Positions 46,825 to 54,892 are shown, counted from the first letter of the stretch. The stretch is DNA of 64,000 nt from Citrobacter sp. RHB25-C09 (GCF_013836145.1 NZ_CP057483.1:868001-932000), one strand, 5' to 3'. The notes: a model not told the origin generated them from the sequence alone. Numbers and translations are program-made.

Positions 46825-47589
46825 ATGAAAGGGCAACACCGTCTTGATGAGATAGTCGCGTATTTGAAAAATCATACGCTGGTTACCGTGGAACAACTGG
46901 TGGAAGCCGTTGACGCATCCCCGGCAACGATCCGCCGCGACCTGATCAAACTCGATGAACAGGGCGTCATCAGCCGCAGCCACGGCGGTGTTGCGTTGCG
47001 TCGCTTTGAACCCGCGCAACCCACAACCAACGAAAAGCAATTGCGCTCGCCTGCTGAAAAGCGGGCGATTGCGCGTTTTGCCGCCTCAATGGTGCGTGCG
47101 GGCGATGCCGTGGTGCTCGACGCCGGTACCACCATGCTGGAACTGGCAAAATGCTTAACGCATTTGCCGCTCAGGGTCATCACCGTTGATCTGCATATTG
47201 CTCTGTTTCTTTCCGAATTTCGCCAGATAGAAGTGACCATCGTCGGTGGGCGTATTGATGACAGCAGTCAGTCCTGTATTGGCGAGTTTGGGCGCAAAAT
47301 GCTGCGTAGCGTTTATCCTGATATCGCCTTTATGAGCTGTAACACCTGGAGCATGGAAAAAGGGGTGACTACCCCAACGGAAGACAAAGCGGGGCTGAAA
47401 CAGGAAATTATCGCTAACGCCCAGCGCAAGGTGCTGCTGGCGGACAGCAGTAAATACGGTGCGCATTCGCTGTTCAATGTGACGCCGCTAAGCCGTTTTA
47501 CTGACGTTATCACCGATGTCAATTTACCGCTTGAGGTGCAAAACCAACTGCAAGCGCAGTCGGTTGCGCTTACGCTGGTCCAGCCTTAA
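46825..47589 (+). CDS. DeoR-family transcriptional regulator of the sugar-acid operon
   Basis: DNA-binding regulator, 254 aa. The N-terminal winged helix (residues 1-58) has the DeoR signature TVEQLVEAVDASPATIRRDLIKLDEQGVISRSHGG, recognisable by its RRDL core. The C-terminal sugar-phosphate isomerase-like sensor domain has LDAGTTMLELAKCL, TVVGG-type TIVGGRIDD and LLADSSKYG. It begins nine bases after pdxA2, so it is the fourth gene of the operon. It probably binds the three repeats at 43507-43595 and responds to a phosphorylated pathway intermediate; this is inferred. Confidence 0.9.
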   Translation: MKGQHRLDEIVAYLKNHTLVTVEQLVEAVDASPATIRRDLIKLDEQGVISRSHGGVALRRFEPAQPTTNEKQLRSPAEKRAIARFAASMVRAGDAVVLDAGTTMLELAKCLTHLPLRVITVDLHIALFLSEFRQIEVTIVGGRIDDSSQSCIGEFGRKMLRSVYPDIAFMSCNTWSMEKGVTTPTEDKAGLKQEIIANAQRKVLLADSSKYGAHSLFNVTPLSRFTDVITDVNLPLEVQNQLQAQSVALTLVQP

Positions 47590-47701
47590 TAATTAATTTC
47601 ATAATTATATTAGATCGGCTAAATATAATTTTACGGTGGGTGTTGTACTCGCCGTAAATAATATTATTTCTCTGATAATTATATCTGTTAATTCCTCGTT
47701 C

Positions 47702-47717
47702 TGTGATTTCTGTCACT
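47702..47717. promoter_or_regulatory. CRP-like site upstream of the unknown three-gene locus
   Basis: TGTGA-TTTCTG-TCACT, nine of ten core bases of the CRP consensus, in a very A+T-rich 225-base gap. A TATATT -10-like hexamer lies at 47766-47771, placing the site near -70 from the predicted start, compatible with class I activation. Both calls are by eye. Confidence 0.5.
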
Positions 47718-47814
47718 CTTTGCCAGAGCATGTGTCCTACTATTAATTTGCCTTATGGAAAAGTGTATATTCGCTCTATCCCTTGAGATATTTTCAACGC
47801 ATTAAGGATATATT

Positions 47815-48165
47815 ATGAAAATTGATGTTTCATTGTCTTTAGGGTTTACAGATAGTCAAGGCGTCGTAGAAAGCGGAATAAATGTTAACCTCAGTATTCC
47901 TGCCGGGGAAATGTCTGCGAAAAACCCGGTGAAATTCTTCGCAGTTCAAACGGATAAGGACGGAAAGGAGACTGCGGGTGGAGGAAAAATGCTTGAGGTC
48001 GCGGTCGGTGATAGTTCGCATGTCTACGTTGCGGTAGCGCCGCCGAAATATCTGCTCGAAAAAGCCCAAATAGATAAAACTGTCCGCGCGCTCGATGTAA
48101 AAGTTCAGGAAGGAAAATATAATCCCGGCACCGGTGAATTCGACACAACGCCGAAACCAGCCTGA
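47815..48165 (+). CDS. unknown small beta-rich protein (first gene of the lectin locus)
   Basis: 116 aa, not recognised. The ATG follows an AAGGAT ribosome-binding site. There is no signal peptide, no membrane segment and no cysteine. Alternating hydrophobic/polar residues (KIDVSLSLGF, GINVNLSIPAG, KMLEVAVGDSSHVYVAVAPP) suggest a beta-sandwich, and the C-terminus is polar with Gly/Thr/Pro (YNPGTGEFDTTPKPA). Its base composition is lower in G+C than its neighbours. It is followed after 96 bases by the 1235-aa gene on the same strand. A structural subunit or small partner of the large protein is possible; no function is claimed. Confidence 0.7.
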   Translation: MKIDVSLSLGFTDSQGVVESGINVNLSIPAGEMSAKNPVKFFAVQTDKDGKETAGGGKMLEVAVGDSSHVYVAVAPPKYLLEKAQIDKTVRALDVKVQEGKYNPGTGEFDTTPKPA

Positions 48166-48261
48166 TAAAACGGTTGATAATATAAATTATATATTGGGTC
48201 GTTCCTTGCTTTATTGGTGATATAACAAACCGACGGAATTCGGCGTCCAGCGAGATAAAGT

Positions 48262-51200
48262 ATGGACACATTGCGCCTTGGTATTCATGCTGAGTTAGAA
48301 ATCGGCTCACTGCTGGGCGGAGAAATAAACTGGCCGCTGGAATGTGAACTGACGATTTGCGGTGACTATTATTTAGTTCAGGCCGATGTGGTGCGTGGCG
48401 AGCAGGGCGGGCTGGATATTCTGCAATTGCTGAATACCTCATTCGGCTGCTCGTTGCCCGAAGGGGTTATCAACGTCGATAAAGCGGGGTTCTTTACCTT
48501 CGCCAGGCGCCGGGAAATCCGCGAAGATAAAACGCTGGAGCAGATTTTCCCGGCTCATACCCTGCCGGACAGCATTGCCGGCACGGTCCTACCGATGGAT
48601 AACACCACCGCGTTCTGGCTGGTGGTGAACCTGCACGCGCTTGATATCCTGGATCATTTAGTCGAAATCGGCGTGCCGGGGCAGGAGAACCAACTGGCGC
48701 TGCATGCGCTGCTGAACAATGGCAAAAGCGCCACCGATAATTTCCACGAGGTCATACTTAGCGCCGCGTTGCCGGATATGACGTTGCTGCATGTCATTTC
48801 TTTCAAAAACACCCGTTTTTGTCTTCATATTGCTTCCGATCAACGCCGCGCGTTCCAGTTGGCAGGAACTGTGCGGGTTAATCTCTTCGGGCAGGAGTAC
48901 GCATTTCATGGTCGTATCGACTCTGACAGTCGCTTTCTGCATGCAGAGATTTCCTCTTCACACCAGTTAGATAAACCGTTCAGCGGCGAAATGCGCGGAA
49001 TTGTCTTTGACGATCTCGCGTTCTGCCTGAATCACGCTTATCAGGATGCGGATCTTACGGAAAATGCGGGCGTGCCGCTGCAGCCGGGCGAGTCGTTACT
49101 CTGGCTCAGCGGTCGCGTGCGTTACGCCAGCCTGATGCTGAGTGGCAAGCTGTATTTGCATAACGGGAGCCCGGTGCTGGCCTGTGTGGCTATCGAGCAG
49201 GATTTTTCCCTCAGCCAATTTTTTGCACAGTCGCTCGGCATCTCCTGGCCCGCTTCGCTGTTCGATCTGCAACTGGGCGCGGGAAGTCAGATCTACTATC
49301 GCGCCGCGCAGACGCCGCTTCCTTCCTGTTTTTCTGTTGCTGACTATCGGAACGGATTTAACATCCTGGCCTATATCAGCCTGACGTTGTGGAAAACCCT
49401 CAGTTTCTCTCTGACGTTACAGGTGACTGATGATGCGGTTATCGGGAGTGCGGCGCTACATGCGCCTGTCGATCTGTATATCATCCAGCTTACTGGAAAA
49501 GGAGGGGGACAAGGACCGAATTTTGGTCTGGCAAAAAAAGGGCAGGATTTGGCGATGTATTTTGCCGGCGGCGTCTGCTTTTTCGGCGAAAAATGCGGTG
49601 ATATTACGGTTTCCTGTTCGCGAAACACGGCCGGAAAACTGCACGTTAGTGGAAGCATCTTTGTCAGCGCCGATGTGTTCCGCAATCTGATCCCGAAGCC
49701 CGTCGCGCTTGAGTTTGCTTACAACAGCGACGACGGTTTTTCGCTTAAAAACTGGCCGGATTTTGACTTCGCTCATTCGTGTATCGATTTTGTCGAGGAG
49801 ATAAAGCAGTGGGCGAATTCGGCGCGGGGTGGCATTTGCAGCGCCATCCCCGGCTTTATTAACCAGCATTTACTGCAAACCACCTTTCATCTGCACCCCT
49901 CATTTGCGTCACAGCGCGGCAGTAACAATCTGTGCCTGTGCTTAAGTGGGTGTTACACCCTGAGCATGTTTGACGAGGAGATCCTGACTCTCAGCTTGCC
50001 GTCGCTGGTTTCTGTTGCCCTGCCGGATAACGTGAGCTGGGATGCACTGCCCAATCTTATCGGCCAAGCGCTGGCCGATGCCGGGTCCTCGCTGATTAAG
50101 GGGATCGTGAATAACAGTGAAAACTTAAGCAAAGTTCTGCTGGTGCTGTGCGGTAAGGAAGCACTGGAGACGGCGGCAACGCTGGCCTGTCGTAATCTGA
50201 TCGACCAGGTCATCGTCAATGCCCTGCGTGTGGCGGTTGCCGCGCTTATCGAAGAGTATGGTGGCAAGATAGCGGCCGGCGCGCTTGCCGGACTGTTCGC
50301 GCTGATTGCCTCGCACACGAAAGACCATCCGCAGCCGAAGCCTAAACCTGACCCGACTGTCGCACCGGACGTGCCGGAATATTTGCTTGCAGGAACGCGG
50401 GTTAATGCCGAGGGGCAACCGGAGATCGTTTTCACATGGAGTCCGGCGGCGCTGGCGGATAAATACAGGGCAGAGCTGCAAGATGCCGGGGGTAATTCGC
50501 TGGCGAAAAATGAAGTCCCAAATAATGGCTATCAGACCATTTTCCCCAGAAGTAAAAGCGGCGACAGCACAGAGAAATATGTTCTTTCGGTACAGGCTGA
50601 GGGGAACGGAAAACGTAGCGACTTCGCCCGCTGCACGTTGAACCGATTATCCTCCCCCGCGCTGAGCGTGCAGTACCAGCAAACGAAAGGGCTGCAACTC
50701 TCATGGTCATCACCCGCCAGTCGTGCCGAAGGCTTCGAATTAAAAATTGCTAGCGAAAACAGCGAACGCCGACTTTCGGTTAACGAACCCCATGCTGTTT
50801 TTGACCCCGACCTGCCGGAACACACAGCGATGCATTACCGATTTTCGGTGCGGGCACTTTCCTCGTTGCCCAATCTGAGCAGCGCCTTTAGCAAGGAAGT
50901 TGTTCGTACCCGCATACCTGGCAGCACGCTGACCAACCTTTCGCTTCAGGCGGAGCAACTGACAGTGACCTGGCAGGCTCCGGCGCAGGCCAGCCAAAAC
51001 CGGCTACAACTGCGTTCCCGACACGGCGGGCAAAGTTGGTTGGCCTGTGTGGAGGCACCAGCGCAACGCTATGTTTTTGCGCTGCCGATGGAAGAGGGGT
51101 CAGGGCTATTCTTCGCGCAAGTTTCCGCCAGGGTGGCTGATGGCAGCGAAGCGTTACCAGCGCTGTGGAGTGCGGAACGACGCGTGTTCCGCTCGCTATG

Positions 51201-51969
51201 TCATCTCGCACAGATTGCCCGGAGGCGGGGACTCACTGCTCTCGAATGTGGTCAATTTTTACGCCACGACAGACCCGCCGCAAAACTTCAGGCGATCGTC
51301 TGCTGTCTGGCTGCGGCAGGGTATCCGCTAACCGACCTCACGCTGGCGTTACGCCAACTCTTTACTGCTGCCACGTTGATGGATCTGGCGAAGGGCTTAT
51401 TCCGTGCCGGGTATTCGCGCGAGGAGGCGGATGGCGGATTAACCGCCGCGTGGCCTGACGTCAGCAGGGCTGAAATGCATCAGGTGCTCGATGCCGTTTA
51501 CGGCACCGGGCTTTCGCTTGAGCAGGCAGCAGCGCAATTCTTCGCACAGGGTATTAACGGCACTGACTGCGGTAAGCAACTGATTGCCCGCTATCCGCAT
51601 ACCGAAAGCGTGGACCTGGCGAAAGCGATGGCGAAGGCCGGTTATGCGGCGCATGAAACCTCGGCTGGCCTGGTCGGTGCCCGTGCGGATATGCCTCTGA
51701 ACGAACTGGCCGCAGCGCTGCTGGCAGCCTACGGCCCACCTCAGACGGCTGAAGCGCTGGCACTGGACGCCTTCGCGCAGGGCCTGAACGGGGCGGAATG
51801 CGGTAAGCGACTGATTACCGCACACCCACACACAGGCAGCGTGGACCTGGCGAAAGCGATGGCCAATGCCGGATACGATGCCAAAGAAACCTTAGCGGGG
51901 CTTACCAGTGCTCGCCCGGATCTCACCCTTAAAGCGTTAGTCGCCGCGATACGAGCGGCGTATGGCTAG
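48262..51969 (+). CDS. unknown 1235-aa multidomain protein: beta-rich N-terminus, FN3-like modules, 77-residue repeats
   Basis: Not recognised. No signal peptide. Residues 1-580 are beta-rich and fairly cysteine-rich. Around 630-684 there is a helical, strongly hydrophobic stretch (VIVNALRVAVAALIEEYGG then KIAAGALAGLFALIAS). A proline hinge (HPQPKPKPDPTVAPDVP, about 689-705) leads to three fibronectin-III-like modules of roughly 90 residues (706-973; for example EIVFTWSPAALADKYRAEL, LQLSWSSPASRAEGFELKI, LTVTWQAPAQASQNRLQL). From 975 to the end lie helical repeats with a 77-residue period. The ribosome-binding site is weak (GCGAGATAA). The next gene, a lectin, starts 34 bases downstream. The architecture resembles secreted or cell-surface-targeting proteins, yet no export signal is seen. 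A role in binding host, prey or envelope glycans is only a hypothesis. Confidence 0.75.
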   Translation: MDTLRLGIHAELEIGSLLGGEINWPLECELTICGDYYLVQADVVRGEQGGLDILQLLNTSFGCSLPEGVINVDKAGFFTFARRREIREDKTLEQIFPAHTLPDSIAGTVLPMDNTTAFWLVVNLHALDILDHLVEIGVPGQENQLALHALLNNGKSATDNFHEVILSAALPDMTLLHVISFKNTRFCLHIASDQRRAFQLAGTVRVNLFGQEYAFHGRIDSDSRFLHAEISSSHQLDKPFSGEMRGIVFDDLAFCLNHAYQDADLTENAGVPLQPGESLLWLSGRVRYASLMLSGKLYLHNGSPVLACVAIEQDFSLSQFFAQSLGISWPASLFDLQLGAGSQIYYRAAQTPLPSCFSVADYRNGFNILAYISLTLWKTLSFSLTLQVTDDAVIGSAALHAPVDLYIIQLTGKGGGQGPNFGLAKKGQDLAMYFAGGVCFFGEKCGDITVSCSRNTAGKLHVSGSIFVSADVFRNLIPKPVALEFAYNSDDGFSLKNWPDFDFAHSCIDFVEEIKQWANSARGGICSAIPGFINQHLLQTTFHLHPSFASQRGSNNLCLCLSGCYTLSMFDEEILTLSLPSLVSVALPDNVSWDALPNLIGQALADAGSSLIKGIVNNSENLSKVLLVLCGKEALETAATLACRNLIDQVIVNALRVAVAALIEEYGGKIAAGALAGLFALIASHTKDHPQPKPKPDPTVAPDVPEYLLAGTRVNAEGQPEIVFTWSPAALADKYRAELQDAGGNSLAKNEVPNNGYQTIFPRSKSGDSTEKYVLSVQAEGNGKRSDFARCTLNRLSSPALSVQYQQTKGLQLSWSSPASRAEGFELKIASENSERRLSVNEPHAVFDPDLPEHTAMHYRFSVRALSSLPNLSSAFSKEVVRTRIPGSTLTNLSLQAEQLTVTWQAPAQASQNRLQLRSRHGGQSWLACVEAPAQRYVFALPMEEGSGLFFAQVSARVADGSEALPALWSAERRVFRSLCHLAQIARRRGLTALECGQFLRHDRPAAKLQAIVCCLAAAGYPLTDLTLALRQLFTAATLMDLAKGLFRAGYSREEADGGLTAAWPDVSRAEMHQVLDAVYGTGLSLEQAAAQFFAQGINGTDCGKQLIARYPHTESVDLAKAMAKAGYAAHETSAGLVGARADMPLNELAAALLAAYGPPQTAEALALDAFAQGLNGAECGKRLITAHPHTGSVDLAKAMANAGYDAKETLAGLTSARPDLTLKALVAAIRAAYG
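51310..51966 (+). repeat. Exact 231-base (77-residue) tandem repeats at the 3' end of the 1235-aa gene
   Basis: The (V/M)DLAKxxxxAGY motif begins at 51379, 51610 and 51841, exactly 231 bases apart, in frame. Copies 2 and 3 share a run of identical bases from GTGGACCTGGCG onward and a preceding GGTAAGC(A/G)ACTGATT segment. A shorter, degenerate copy (LAAAGYPLTDLTLAL) precedes them. Each unit looks like four short helices (GLNGAECGKRL, VDLAKAMANAGY, KETLAGLTSA, LKALVAAIRAAYG). Confidence 0.92.
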
Positions 51970-52003
51970 CCATTTTCTTTTTGTTTATTTATGGAGGCTA
52001 CAC

Positions 52004-52780
52004 ATGAATATTGAACCCGGTATTTTTTCACAACTGGTTGAGCAGCAAAAACGGCTTGGTTTGCCTTCGTTCGTCGCTGCGAGACGCGTCCTGGATTTTC
52101 TGACGCTGAACCAGGGGCGTCGTGAGCTGGGGGCGGCCGATCTGAAAGCGTTTGTTCAGGCCGCAGCCAACCACTTTAGAGATTTGTCACTACTGGACTA
52201 CGCAAAGTTACTGCGGCCTTACAGTAAATCCGTAGGCGAACTGGCAGAGGCTATTTGTGAAATGGCGGCGGACGCGGCTGAACTGGTTGCCGTGCTGCTG
52301 GATGGCGAAGTCTATCCCCAGGCGAGCAAAGACGAGATACGGGAGGCGCTGGGGCGCTGTGGTTACTCGTCGCGTGATGTCGACATGGCCATCAGGCTCA
52401 ACTTCGCCGTAACGTTTGTCGTTCAGGCCAATCGTCCCTGGCAGGATACGGGCATAACGCTGGAAGCCAATGAGAAAGCGGTGATTCAATATCTGAGCGG
52501 CTGGTGGTTTATCAGTCCTCAACTGCCACGGTGCGACGGTAACGGCGGGCCACGTCGGATCTCGTATCCAGACTACGCGCTGCCGGGATATCCGGAAGGC
52601 GGGCTGGTGGGGCGGGTCAATAACCAGGCTTTTTGGGTGGGGAATCAATGCGAAACGCCTGCGGGACTTACCGGCAAACTGGCGCTGTGTCCAAATGATG
52701 ATTTACCCGGTTCTTATGGCGTGGGGCTGGCAGACAATATAGGCAGCCTGACGGTAAAAATCAGCGTAAAGCGGCGTTAA
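52004..52780 (+). CDS. LecA/PA-IL-like lectin with a helical N-terminal domain
   Basis: 258 aa from the ATG at 52004, which has a GGAGG ribosome-binding site six bases before it; an in-frame ATG at 51962 overlaps the preceding gene and lacks one. Residues 1-130 are helical and include IREALGRCGYSSRDVDMAIR, resembling the upstream protein's repeats. Residues 136-255 align by eye with Pseudomonas LecA: VQANRPW, the GWW turn at 166-168, YPDY at 188-191, GGLVGRVNN, the calcium loop NDDLPGSYG (D233, S237) and DNIGSLTVKISV (D244, N245). LecA's His50 and Gln53 positions are Tyr188 and Tyr191, and four residues are inserted in the calcium loop, so sugar specificity may differ. No signal peptide, as for LecA itself. 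Confidence 0.8.
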   Translation: MNIEPGIFSQLVEQQKRLGLPSFVAARRVLDFLTLNQGRRELGAADLKAFVQAAANHFRDLSLLDYAKLLRPYSKSVGELAEAICEMAADAAELVAVLLDGEVYPQASKDEIREALGRCGYSSRDVDMAIRLNFAVTFVVQANRPWQDTGITLEANEKAVIQYLSGWWFISPQLPRCDGNGGPRRISYPDYALPGYPEGGLVGRVNNQAFWVGNQCETPAGLTGKLALCPNDDLPGSYGVGLADNIGSLTVKISVKRR

Positions 52781-52798
52781 ATTGCGGGTGAAACCAAT

Positions 52799-52818
52799 GC
52801 CGGGCAGAACAGCCCGGC
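52799..52818. terminator. Hairpin between convergent lectin gene and yacC
   Basis: Perfect 7-bp stem GCCGGGC / GCCCGGC with a 6-base loop in the 53-base convergent gap. T-runs are weak on both strands, so termination is plausible but not certain. Confidence 0.45.
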
Positions 52819-52833
52819 GAACATCGGGCACGT

Positions 52834-53181
52834 TTATTTCACGTAGGCCAACAGGCTCAGGGAGTCGCGCGCCAGCGCTTTGCATTTTTTGGCGACAGGA
52901 ATACCGATACCGCTCAAATCGCGATAGCTGTCTTCACCGAGGGCTTTCATATCGAAGGTGTCGTAATTGCTGAGGTCCCACTTGTTTTGCTGGGCAAAAA
53001 ACACCAGTGCGCGACGAATTTGCCCGTTGGGTAAATTCTGGTAACCACAGTCATTTTTCAGAAAGACAAACACTGCCGTAAGATCGGCCATATCTTCAGC
53101 TTCAGATTCGCTGAGTGCATAACTGTTCGCACATACGGCCATCAGGCTGCCGAACAATACGGTTCTGAAAAACGTCTTCAT
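52834..53181 (-). CDS. yacC: PulS/OutS-like exported protein YacC
   Basis: Small periplasmic protein related to secretin pilotins (PulS/OutS), function unproven. The start at 53181 (MKTFFRTVLFG) gives 115 aa, nearly identical to E. coli YacC; 13 upstream in-frame codons are not conserved. The signal peptide MKTFFRTVLFGSLMAVCANS is followed by a helical domain with two cysteines (NDCGYQ, KKCKAL). In E. coli it lies directly downstream of speE; here its neighbour is the lectin gene. Confidence 0.95.
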   Translation of the reverse strand: MKTFFRTVLFGSLMAVCANSYALSESEAEDMADLTAVFVFLKNDCGYQNLPNGQIRRALVFFAQQNKWDLSNYDTFDMKALGEDSYRDLSGIGIPVAKKCKALARDSLSLLAYVK

Positions 53182-53270
53182 TGCTTCTACCACTGCATCA
53201 CGGAAAGTAAACGTTAGCATACTGCGGACGAGGCGACGACTGTTATTATCACTTTAGTGATATCTCCAGC

Positions 53271-53301
53271 TTGACCTTGTCGTAAGGGGAGGGTCTATGC
53301 T
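53271..53301 (+). promoter_or_regulatory. CueR-type copper promoter of cueO
   Basis: -35 TTGACC (53271-53276) and -10 TATGCT (53296-53301) with a 19-base spacer, the hallmark of MerR-family promoters. Inside lies a dyad ACCTTGT-N7-GGAGGGT resembling the CueR box. This predicts copper/silver induction of cueO. Confidence 0.75.
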
Positions 53302-53347
53302 CTGAATTCGGATTTTGGTTCGCCTGCTACACAATAAGGAAATAATT

Positions 53348-54886
53348 ATGCAACGTCGTGATTTCTTGAAATATTCCGTAGCGCTGGGCGTTGTCTCGGC
53401 CTTACCGCTCTGGAGCCGTGGCGTCCTTGCCGCCGGCCGCCCCACCTTACCGATTCCCGACCTTCTCACCGCTGACGCCAGCAACCGCATCTCCCTAAAG
53501 GTGATGGCGGGGCAATCCACCTTCGGCGGGAAAACGGCGACCACCTGGGGCTATAACGGTAATCTGCTGGGACCCGCGCTGAAGTTACACAGAGGAAAAG
53601 CGGTTACCGTTGACATCCACAATCAGCTAAATGAAGAAACGACTGTGCACTGGCACGGCGTAGAGGTCCCCGGAGAGGTGGACGGCGGTCCGCACGGAAT
53701 TATCCCGGCCGGGGGAAAGCGCAGCGTCTCGTTTACCCCCGAACAGCAGGCGGCGACCTGTTGGTTCCATCCTCATCAGCATGGCAAAACCGGACGTCAG
53801 GTAGCGATGGGGTTAGCCGGACTAGTGCTGATTGAAGACGATGAGATGCTAAAGCTAATGCTGCCCAAACAGTGGGGCATTGATGATGTTCCGGTGATTG
53901 TGCAGGACAAAAAATTCGCGGCTTCCGGAGAAATAGATTATCAGCTTGATGTCATGACCGCCGCCGTTGGCTGGTTTGGCGATACCTTGTTGACCAACGG
54001 GGCGATTTATCCGCAACATGCCGCCCCGCGTGGCTGGTTGCGCCTGCGTTTACTTAATGGTTGTAACGCCCGCTCGCTCAATTTCGCTACCAGCGATAAA
54101 CGCCCGCTGTACGTGATTGCCAGCGACGGAGGACTGCTGGCAGAGCCGGTGAAGGTTGACGAATTACCGATGCTGATGGGGGAGCGTTTTGAAGTTCTGG
54201 TTGATGTCAGCGACGGTAAACCGTTCGATCTGGTGACGCTGCCGGTCAACCAAATGGGCATGACCATTGCGCCGTTTGATAAGCCGCATCCGGTATTGCG
54301 CATTCAGCCTGTGGCGGTTAAGGCGTCAGGGTTGCTGCCGGATATGCTGACGACTTTGCCAGCGCTCCCGTCTCTCGAAGGGGCCACGGTGCGCCAACTG
54401 CAACTGTCAATGGATCCGATGCTCGACATGATGGGGATGCAGATGCTGATGAAACAGTATGGCGACCAGGCGATGGCCGGGATGGATCACGGGCATATGC
54501 AGCATGGCGGAATGGGTAAGATGAACCACGGCGGTCACTTTGACTTCCATAATGCCAACAAGATTAACGGTGTGGCGTTTGACATGAATAAGCCGATGTT
54601 TGCCGCCGAAAAAGGGAAATATGAGCGCTGGGTGATCTCCGGCGTAGGCGACATGATGCTCCATCCGTTTCATATTCACGGCACGCAGTTCCGTATACTT
54701 TCCGAGAATGGCAACGCGCCAGCCGCACACCGGGCAGGCTGGAAGGATACCGTGCGTGTGGAAGGGGGTGTCAGTGAAGTGTTAGTGAAGTTCGCGCATG
54801 AAGCGCCGAAGGAGTACGCCTATATGGCGCATTGTCACCTGCTGGAACACGAAGATACGGGAATGATGTTAGGGTTCACCGTGTAA
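53348..54886 (+). CDS. cueO: multicopper oxidase CueO
   Basis: Periplasmic cuprous oxidase for copper tolerance. It is 512 aa (E. coli 516) from the ATG at 53348. The Tat signal has the twin-arginine motif MQRRDFLKYS. Copper ligands are in HWHGVEVPGE, WFHPHQHGKTG, HPFHIHGTQFR and HCHLLEHEDTGMM, forming the T1 and trinuclear sites. A Met/His-rich insert (MDPMLDMMGMQMLM ... MDHGHMQHGGM, about residues 355-400) is the regulatory copper-binding segment of CueO. Its promoter has a CueR-like 19-bp spacer. A tandem BIME follows. Confidence 0.97.
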   Translation: MQRRDFLKYSVALGVVSALPLWSRGVLAAGRPTLPIPDLLTADASNRISLKVMAGQSTFGGKTATTWGYNGNLLGPALKLHRGKAVTVDIHNQLNEETTVHWHGVEVPGEVDGGPHGIIPAGGKRSVSFTPEQQAATCWFHPHQHGKTGRQVAMGLAGLVLIEDDEMLKLMLPKQWGIDDVPVIVQDKKFAASGEIDYQLDVMTAAVGWFGDTLLTNGAIYPQHAAPRGWLRLRLLNGCNARSLNFATSDKRPLYVIASDGGLLAEPVKVDELPMLMGERFEVLVDVSDGKPFDLVTLPVNQMGMTIAPFDKPHPVLRIQPVAVKASGLLPDMLTTLPALPSLEGATVRQLQLSMDPMLDMMGMQMLMKQYGDQAMAGMDHGHMQHGGMGKMNHGGHFDFHNANKINGVAFDMNKPMFAAEKGKYERWVISGVGDMMLHPFHIHGTQFRILSENGNAPAAHRAGWKDTVRVEGGVSEVLVKFAHEAPKEYAYMAHCHLLEHEDTGMMLGFTV

Positions 54887-54892
54887 AAAAAT

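Noticed and set aside
48262..51969. Reading the 1235-aa protein as a Tc-type or RTX toxin
   Set aside because: No RHS/YD repeats, no GGxGxDxxx calcium nonapeptides and no Tc-specific motifs were seen.
51962..52003. Earlier ATG for the lectin gene, overlapping the 1235-aa gene
   Set aside because: No ribosome-binding site, whereas GGAGG lies six bases before the ATG at 52004.
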